Assembly (NCBI GenBank): GCA_947646735.1
Contig: CANTFK010000129.1
Location: forward strand, 372,001-436,000
Origin: Peronospora farinosa
Taxonomy: Eukaryota > Oomycota > Peronosporomycetes > Peronosporales > Peronosporaceae
Reading direction: 5' to 3'
DNA: 64,000 nucleotides
The notes beneath the pieces are model-generated. The model was given only the letters and a program-made list of their open reading frames with translations, was not told the origin of the DNA and did no database searches. Below are positions 56,681 to 64,000 of this stretch, piece after piece; position 1 is the first letter of the stretch, and each line of letters begins with the position of its first letter. Made by a program: the position numbers and the translations under genes.

Positions 56681-59600
56681 TTAAACTGTTAAATCTTCGA
56701 TTCCTGACGAGCTGCAACGTTCGATACGTGTTAAATTCCAATCTCGGTCATTGGCTTGTGGAAGAAATGAATCTACTGCTGTTGCTGCTGCTCCAAGCGT
56801 TGCCGGTAAAAATTCACTTGTTGCAGTGGTCGACGATATGACTGGCAGCGAATCCTCTGGAAATAGACTGCAATTGGTCTTCACTTCGAGGTTATGCTGC
56901 GGATGTTTACTCACGAGCTTGGCTAATGTCTGCCGCATTAACTGGACAGCATTTTCTTTTGTAACGTCGCTCAAACCTCGCTCTCGTAGAATTCGTAGAA
57001 CATTTTCATGGCTCTGAATTGATATCAGTAAAGCTTCCGAAAAAGAGGCCATATCGATATCTCCTAGCTCCAATATTTCGACAGGTGTCGCCACAAAATT
57101 TGCCAGATAAACGTCGTGAACGACGAGCACATCGGATAGCTCCGGGTACTGGTACCGAAATGAGTCAGCAGCCATAAAGTGGTCCGGATTCCAGCGAGGC
57201 CAGGTCTTCATTGCAGTTGCAACTTTCACCTTTGCAAGCTCACTCGTAATGCATTTTTCCAGTCGATACCTCATACTTACTGTCCAGACGAGGGTTGCAG
57301 TGTTAATATCTTTGCTGGTTTGGAGCTTCAGGATGAACTGATCAGGGGACGTACGTAGCACCTATACAATAAACAGCACACCCAAGACCATCAGTATTCT
57401 GCTGTAGCAGCAGAACAATCAAGCTGCGGATAAACCATACCCGAACAAAACTTGGTGTAAGCAGCTGACACAGCACTTGAGTCGGCAATGATGGTGCGAG
57501 GGCATCTTCCGGCCCCAGGCATGCACGCAAAACCAACACAGCGCTTCGAATCACGCCAAAGAATCGTGATGGAACGGTTTGAACTGCCTCAACAGAGCTG
57601 CTGATGTCGTTGCATTCGATATCGATCTTCTTACGATCATGTGTTTGCTCACCTTTAGCACTTTCTTCTTGACCATCTCCAGCGCCTGATGTATCCGATT
57701 CACTTTGTTCCCCAGTGATCTGTGATTCTGCCGGACAGAACGCTATGATATCTAAAAGTGACAGCATGCCACCGGAATTGACTACTAATGCACGAGCTTC
57801 ATCGTAGTGACAGAACTCACCAAGGCAACTTAGACAAACAGTCGCCGCGTCAACATCTGCGTACTTGACGATGATTCGACGGGACACAAGCTCGATCAAT
57901 GCAATCACCACTTCGGGATTCTTCGTAATAGCTCGAATCCCTGTCGCTTCGTGTTTGGCGACAATCGACAGAACGTCTGTCAAGCGATACAAAAGTACAC
58001 GCGCCATATTCTGGGCGCTTGGGTTACTTTGCTGACGGGGCCCAAATACTTCCACCGTTTGTAGTACCTGCTGATACGCTGGGCAGCGCATACGCTCAAG
58101 AGAATCGGCCAGCGCGCGCAGCCCTCTTTCTTCGAGGAAGAGTCGACACGCGGCAGTATTAACACTGCGTGTCTCGGGGATGGACAAAATCGACACAAAA
58201 AGTTCCAATGACAAAATTCCGCGCAGTTGATCCACTTCACTAAGCATTGAACGACGCAGAGGAGTCAACAAAGATTCATAGAACTCAGTCTTGATCTTGA
58301 CTTGAGCACAACGCGATGGAACAAGCCGAGCTAGAGCTTTGAGAATTAGAACTTGTACCTCCCACGGTTCAGCTGCGTATGCACTCTCACTGCTTGACGA
58401 TTGACTCAGAGACGGTTGCTGTGGCGGAGAAGATGACAGACCAACGCTTCTAGTACTGACGTATCCAGGCTTTCTGCAAACAACCGCATCTAGTTTCTCG
58501 AACAGAGCATTAATTAACTCACTATACATTTCGGGCGTCCACTCATTCAAGAATGCTCCGTCGCCTTCAATGTAAGACCGCAGAAAGACGTTGCCTATAA
58601 AAAGATCGTCATCCTCGTAGTGATGATCAAAATCATCGTCTACGAAAGAGTTCCAACTTGCAGTCGACTCCTTCTCGCGGTAACCCAAGTACTTGAATTT
58701 TAAGTACTGACACAGCCGCACACGTTGCTTTTGACCCCAATTCACGTCAGCCGCACGTTTCTGAGATGCATTGAAGGTATTGGTAAACACTTCAGCACTT
58801 GTAGAATGTAGCAACCTTCCCATGCCACACCCACCGGATCCGAGCGCATCATTTAGTATAGCGCTGAATTCGCAAGAAGAAACCATCATTTGAGTGTCAA
58901 TGGATCCCCCACCACTGACACAACTTGGAGGTTGCGCGCAGCATTCTTGTAGAAATTCAGCAGTAGCTACACACATTCCCATGCCTTTTGGGTTACAGCT
59001 AGCTAGCAAAGCGTGCGCCAGCGTGAGAGACCTCCAGTTACTGTTTGTTGAAAAATTCGCATGTGATCCAGAGAATGAAGCCGACGACAAGCGACTCGAT
59101 ATCGTGGCGGACTCGGGAGGAATGCTAGAATCGCCGTTGATGTCCAGAATTGCCAGTTGCTTTATCAAAAAGAGTAGCCGAGTAATAGTCACGTGATCCA
59201 AAGTCTCCACCGCTAGGAGTCGACACAAAAACATGCGCTTGGGGTGAACGAACCGCATGACAAACTTGGCGCACCTCAGAATTGCAAGCAAAAGAGAAAT
59301 GCCCGCTTTCACCAATCTATCGCACTCGTTTACAACAGCTACAGCTTCATCTTCTGGTTCAGCTAGGCACATGGAATTATGCAGATCAACTTCATCATCC
59401 AAATGAAGGGGCGTCGACACGGCTGCTAATAGCACTGGATCCACAAGGACATTTACAACTGTACGCGCCACTGTCGTGCAAAGTCGATTAAAGCTTTCTG
59501 AAGGGGTGTTCCGCGCGGTTATAATTGCGATGTTAAGTAGGAGAAAACATTCACGAGCAAAACCTGGCGAGTGGCTCATGCGATCACGCAGCAGCAAGAG

Positions 59601-61456
59601 TACGCATTGCGTAGGAAATTGGCCGTGAAATAACATCGCGTATCGTCTGATAATCAGCCGCAGACATCGTACGCACATAGTTGCCCACTTTACATCGTGT
59701 TCTACCGCAAGCTGATCAGAAAGATGCCAAGCTAATACTACGGGCTCAGCAATCTCATACGCCGTTGCCAAGTCAGCCACACGAGGAATCAGATATTCCA
59801 CAAAGTAACCATTCACCACAAGCTCTTTATGCATCGAAGGGTATTCCACGTAAAACATATCGTGATCCCAGCGCGGTAATTGTTCTTCAGACTGGGCGGT
59901 CTCATTCCCTGTCATGCAACGTCGTCTACGTTCAAGAGCTTCAATTTCACCTTTCAAAGCCACACACAGCTCCGCACGCATAGAAGCACGCCACACTAAT
60001 TCCGGACCCTCATGTGTTCGCCGAACAGCTTCAACTAGTTCTCGCCAGTGTTCGCCCTTTTCGCGCGCATCACCAAGCCATCTTTCAAAGGCTCCTCCGC
60101 CAAAACTCATCGCATCATATGCGAGTGTCACCACACGATTACGTTTAGTCTCAATATTTCCATTTGCAATCGTTGTTCGCCTAGGTTGCTCGTAATCAAA
60201 CAAAAAGTGTGGCAACGTCCTCACACTACGTGCTCCAGGCACAGCCTTGGCATACCCTGCGTAGGATGGCGACGCGGCTTTGTGCCGGGAGATAAGCTCA
60301 ACACGGTTCTTCGCTGGGATAAATAGCTCCACCGGAATAATGCGATACATGACTGTCTTTGAGCAAGTGTTGCCAGCGCAAAATACCTCAACAAGATCAA
60401 TGCACATTTCACGCGTGTCGAAATCGACTTTGCTTCGATCTCGCACCTCTTTTCCATTCTTTGCAGCATTTTCATCCACATCCTCCCGCACCGCTGTTTC
60501 CAGTGCATACAACAGAGCTCCATACTCCCTCGCGGATTCCTGCAATTGATGGACTTGATCCAGATCCACAATACAAAATAGTTCCTTCACCAATCCAATT
60601 GCAAGTATCATGACATCATGTACACTATTTGGATAATGACACAACGCCAGCAAAGCCACGCGGGCGTCCATTAATGCACTTACAGCTTGTGTGCACGTCA
60701 CCAAATCCGTCAACGCTCGTCTTGATACGAGTGTCAGCACAAAAATCTTCAATACTCGTTCAAGTATCACTGGAGCTTCCTTTTGCTGTTCAGTAGCTCC
60801 ATATTGCACCAATAGTGAGCGTAACACTTGAAAACCTCCTGCATCTCCAAAATTCCTGCGATTTGCCGTTTCACTTCGGTCTGCTGCCTTGTCACCAGCT
60901 TCAAAGCCGGAACAGGGTGACATCATTAACGTCAGCGTCTCCAGTACCGACAAGATCAAGATTTGTGACGGTCGATGGAGACACGTCAGGAAAGGTTTTA
61001 ATGAGCATTTGGCACAGCATTTATAGAGCTCACGCCATCGAATGACACGTCGGAAAGTCGTCAGAATAAGCTCCGTCATATCCCGTCCATTATTGTATTG
61101 TAATTGCTCTGTCTCTTTCTCTAGCAAGCCATGAACTACATCAAAGAGACGTCGCTCCTTTATGGGAACCCCAATGACATTATTAACGAAATTTAGATCA
61201 GTATTTACCGGTACTTGAAGCTAACATTTGAAATTCGTCAAAATAAAGAATAATATGTGACATGTGAGAGGTAAACTTTTTGACAAACAAACAAAAAGTA
61301 GATTAACTTAATACAGTAGTCTTGTACCTCAAGTGGAAACAACGCGCAGAAGGTGCGTAAAACTTCTTCCAGTTCCGTCTTGGTGACATTAGATCGACGT
61401 AATAATAGCACATCACGAAGTGCTCTTTTCTGCTGCGTGGAGCCTGCCTGCCCCAT
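56681..61456 (-). CDS. RME-8/DNAJC13-like endosomal armadillo-repeat protein
   Basis: Exons on the minus strand: 61456-61328, 61220-57441 and 57361-56681, giving 1,529 residues. The start MGQAGSTQQKRALRDVLLLR follows an N-myristoylation-like Gly2. The bulk is helical repeat sequence. Three repeated IWN-type blocks resemble the IWN repeats of RME-8: ELVWRASMRAELCVALKGEI near 380, the GNVFLRSYIEG region, and ATLVWTVSMRYRLEKCI in the last exon. Each is followed by a YP-hydrophobic/LVVxGYFVxxLI-like stretch. RME-8 works with SNX1 and Hsc70 on early endosomes. No HPD-containing J domain, GYF segment or N-terminal PH-like region was found, and the protein is shorter than RME-8 (~2,250). It could be a divergent paralog that lost the J domain, so the name is tentative. 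Confidence 0.65.
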
Positions 61457-61757
61457 GTAGGCAGAGCCGCAATGAAGTTACAATCGTAAATTCCCTTTCT
61501 TAAGTATCCGGATAAAAAGAATACGGTATATTGAAAGGTATTTTATTACGATAACGTTTTTAAAAAAAGAGTGAAATTTAAATGCACAATATATTGCAAT
61601 ATCAAAGTCTTCTGGAAAACTTACATTTGGGCTCTAGCGAAAGAAAAAATGGGTATTTACATGTTTGTATAGGGCCTGACGACACTTGATCAATTTTAAC
61701 ACTGAATGCCATACTGTCCTTCAGTCTTCGCCACCAATGTCGATTCAATTACGTTAA
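61457..61757. other. Intergenic, AT-rich, no gene seen
   Basis: Upstream of the RME-8-like gene and downstream of the protease gene; poly-T/A tracts only. Confidence 0.55.
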
Positions 61758-63269
61758 TCATGTTTGCTGTTCAAATTTTTGTTTGCTGTTGGAATCATCA
61801 TTGCTGTTTGGATCATCATTGCTCTTCGATTTAACATTGCTGACCACATCATCCTTGCTGTCTGGATCGTCTTTGCTGTCTGGATCATCCTTGCTGTCTG
61901 TATCATCCTTGCTGTCTGAATCATCCTGGCTGTCCGATTTAACAGTGCTGACCGATTTAACATTGCTAACCAAATCATCCTGGCTGTCCAAATCATTCTT
62001 GCTGACCGATTTAACATTGCTGTCCAACTTAACATTGCTGACGAAATCATCCTTGTTTTCCACATCATCCTTGCTGTCCAAATCATCCTTGTTCTCCAAA
62101 TCATTCTTGCTGTCCAACTTAACATTGCTGACCAAATCATCCTTGTTGTCTGGATCATCCTTGTTGTCTGGATCATCCTTGTTGTCCCCACTGCTGTCCG
62201 AATCAACATTGAACAGATGTGACATGTCGTTGCCTGAGCTAAGTAGGTCCATCAGCTTATTCATACCATTGCCATGCAATAACCACGACATATCGTCGCT
62301 GGTTGGCTTCGGCAAAGACCCGGGTATATTTTCAGTCATATCCTCCTTTTTTGGTGATGTTTCCACTTTACCTGACGACGATGGATCCTCCTCCTCCGGT
62401 GACGAGCTATCTGGCGCCATCCAATCGAATTGGCTACCATCGCCTCCGCCCAAAATGTCATCAATGTAGTCCATCACGTAAGTCAGACGAGTAAAGACAC
62501 CAGCCTGTTCACCGCATGTACTTCCCCAGCTTACACAACCAACAATGATGTCGTTTTTGACGATAAGGGGACCGCCAGAGTCTCCAAAACACGTGTCCCT
62601 GCCTTTACCAGTTCCAGCGCAGAGCATACCCTCTGTGATTTTACCAATGTACTTCTTGGCCTTGCCACACTCTGCGTTCGAGATAATAGGAAGCGCTAGC
62701 TCCTCCAAAATCGGACTGAGTGTTTTACTCTCTTTACTGGTCTTTCCCCACCCAGCAACCTTGGCAATCATACCGACCTCATTGTCAGAGCCGTCAGGTG
62801 CACACATCTTGGCAAGTCGGCGCTTAATTGGTCTCTCTAACTTGAGTACACCTACGTCGTACAGATGTTGTTTCTTCCTGTACCCGGGGTGACGATATTG
62901 TGCAATGACGGGAACTTCCAGGACACTTTCATCTATACCATACCCGGTGCTCGCGTTTGTTCCAAAGGTGGCAATAAGACTATTTACTTTATTCGCGCAA
63001 TGTGCCGCCGTAAGAATGTACTGGGGATGGATGAGTGCACCACTGCATATCGTCATGTCAAAGAGAGGCACACGAAGACTAGCAAGAAACGGGTAATCGG
63101 CAATATCCGCGTCCCTACCGCCGTAAATACTACTCTCTTTGTTAACGGTCGAGGGTTCGTCAAGCTCTTTATTTTCTGCTGGTTTCTCACTAGTAAACGA
63201 ATAACCGTGTGTAAACGTCACCAGCGATGCTGCCATCACGACGATTACGTCATTTCTTGTGATTTTCAT
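61758..63269 (-). CDS. Secreted trypsin-like serine protease (S1) with repetitive acidic tail
   Basis: Single exon, 503 residues. The ATG at 63269 starts a signal peptide (MKITRNDVIVVMAASLVTFT). The frame is open further upstream only with a TTG. After a short propeptide, IYGGRDADIADYPFLASL is the activation site and start of the mature S1 domain. The triad is complete: His in LTAAHC, Asp in YDVGVLKL, Ser in GDSGGPL. Substrate pocket sequence is CFGDSGGP with VSWGSTCGEQAGVF. Residues ~285-365 are a Ser/Glu/Asp-rich linker. The last ~135 residues are DSKDDx/LVSNVK-type repeats. Oomycete glucanase inhibitor proteins share this fold but have lost the triad, so this one is more likely an active protease. 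The tail may bind a wall or partner; that is inference. Confidence 0.88.
   Translation of the reverse strand: MKITRNDVIVVMAASLVTFTHGYSFTSEKPAENKELDEPSTVNKESSIYGGRDADIADYPFLASLRVPLFDMTICSGALIHPQYILTAAHCANKVNSLIATFGTNASTGYGIDESVLEVPVIAQYRHPGYRKKQHLYDVGVLKLERPIKRRLAKMCAPDGSDNEVGMIAKVAGWGKTSKESKTLSPILEELALPIISNAECGKAKKYIGKITEGMLCAGTGKGRDTCFGDSGGPLIVKNDIIVGCVSWGSTCGEQAGVFTRLTYVMDYIDDILGGGDGSQFDWMAPDSSSPEEEDPSSSGKVETSPKKEDMTENIPGSLPKPTSDDMSWLLHGNGMNKLMDLLSSGNDMSHLFNVDSDSSGDNKDDPDNKDDPDNKDDLVSNVKLDSKNDLENKDDLDSKDDVENKDDFVSNVKLDSNVKSVSKNDLDSQDDLVSNVKSVSTVKSDSQDDSDSKDDTDSKDDPDSKDDPDSKDDVVSNVKSKSNDDPNSNDDSNSKQKFEQQT
61790..62196 (-). repeat. Repetitive 3' coding region of the protease gene
   Basis: Degenerate 18-base units encoding DSKDDP/DNKDDP alternate with longer LVSNVKLDS- and SVSKND-type units. 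On the plus strand it reads as repeats of CATCCTTGCTGTC-like sequence, which gives spurious open frames on both strands. Confidence 0.9.
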
Positions 63270-64000
63270 TGGTTTTGACAGCGATAAAGTCAAGTTCGCG
63301 TTCACTTCGAGCAAGTTTTTAGCGCGAGAAAACTAGAAATGACCAGATTGTAAAGCTCTGGACTTTGTCAAGCCAGAAGAGATTAGCTCAGTGGATGGGG
63401 TGGGGGTACTCGACATTCTACAAGACAACTATTGTCCAGGAGGTGGTTATAATAACCCAAGGAAGCAGATAAAACAACCAGTTTTCATAGCATCGTAGGA
63501 ATTGACGAAGGATGGGGAAAAAGGCAGGAGGGTTTCGAGTCGGTCCTCCGTTTCAATCATATGATCATCGAGATGAGAGTAAGGGAAGAGGGGCGAAACT
63601 GGTACAACAACAAGACAGTCGTATAGGAATGTACAGGATTGAAGCACCGTAGTTCTGATCGACAAGGCAGCACGATCAGTTTTCGTGTAGCTCACTTGGC
63701 TGGATAAAAGTCAAGCAATCTTGTCTCGACAACAACAGGCTCTTCATCTGGTCGGATCATTCTTGTTCCACAACGGTCCAAAGTCGAGTTATACTCGATG
63801 ATTGTACGGGGCTGGTTACTACCAGTGACGCTCTCGAGATTGTCCGGTTAGGCGAATGCACCATAGCAGCCGATGTGCACTATTGTTTATGTCCTTCGAG
63901 GTTGCCCGTTTGTCTGAAATGCGCAGTTGCTGGAACGACGGCGCGTGTAGCCCTCGTTATGACCGCTTGGAAGTTCAGTTTGTGGCTTTATAATATAACG
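63270..64000. other. Right-edge intergenic region, no gene seen
   Basis: Presumed promoter of the protease gene at its left end. An 82-codon minus-strand frame (63695-63447) has no recognisable features. A TAGCTCAGTGG string at 63384-63394 resembles tRNA box A but has no box B or cloverleaf partner. Confidence 0.5.

Noticed and set aside
61783..62469. Long plus-strand ORF (228 codons) opposite the protease gene
   Set aside because: Low-complexity Leu/Ser translation of the repeat tail; the minus strand encodes a complete signal-peptide-bearing protease.
63384..63394. tRNA gene suggested by a box A-like TAGCTCAGTGG
   Set aside because: No box B (GGTTCGA) within range and no cloverleaf stems could be formed.
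1..64000. CRISPR arrays, prophage or bacterial operons
   Set aside because: No regularly spaced repeats of that kind; the introns and gene families are eukaryotic.

Overview
The window is nuclear DNA of an oomycete, most probably a Phytophthora or downy-mildew relative (Peronosporaceae). Its host genes are eukaryotic, dense and mostly in short exons separated by 50-150 bp GT..AG introns. They include a mitochondrial HslV protease, a protease-inhibitor-type secreted trypsin family and a large Ty3/gypsy and Ty1/copia load, a mix typical of oomycetes. The species cannot be fixed from the sequence alone. All gene models below were built by hand from reading frames plus splice sites; exon phases were checked arithmetically, but no database search was possible.

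Left gene-rich part (1-16.5 kb): PKA regulatory subunit (+), mitochondrial HslV (-), TRAPPC13 (+), DDX59-type DEAD-box helicase (-), cytochrome c oxidase subunit 6A (-), peptidyl-tRNA hydrolase 2 (+), an intact acid-sphingomyelinase-like phosphodiesterase (-), a seven-TM (TMEM181-like)/class 3 lipase fusion (+), and a small ABM-domain monooxygenase (-).

Middle (16.8-35.7 kb): two decayed copies of the sphingomyelinase-like gene lie tail-to-tail as a large inverted duplication. The left copy was hit by a Ty3/gypsy element (603-bp LTRs, two differences seen, 5-bp TSD GTGTG) and by a Ty1/copia element (286-bp LTRs, TSD ACGTC). A later inversion of about 9.5 kb (19958-29425) has one end in gypsy gag and the other in copia integrase. 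As a result each element and the host gene now lie in pieces on both strands. The gypsy element also has a long open frame on the opposite strand between pol and its 3' LTR.

Right gene-rich part (36.5-63.3 kb): ribosomal protein uL23 (+), a nine-exon striatin (-), a 4,402-residue VPS13 lipid-transfer protein (+), an HMT1/ABCB6-type ABC half-transporter (-), an RME-8/DNAJC13-like protein without a visible J domain (-), and a secreted trypsin-like protease with a repetitive acidic tail (-). HslV/TRAPPC13 and striatin/VPS13 are divergent pairs sharing short promoters. PTH2/sphingomyelinase, uL23/striatin and VPS13/ABC are convergent pairs. Several genes serve membrane traffic and lipid handling (TRAPPC13, VPS13, RME-8-like, lipase, sphingomyelinase-like), but nothing shows that they form a functional cluster.
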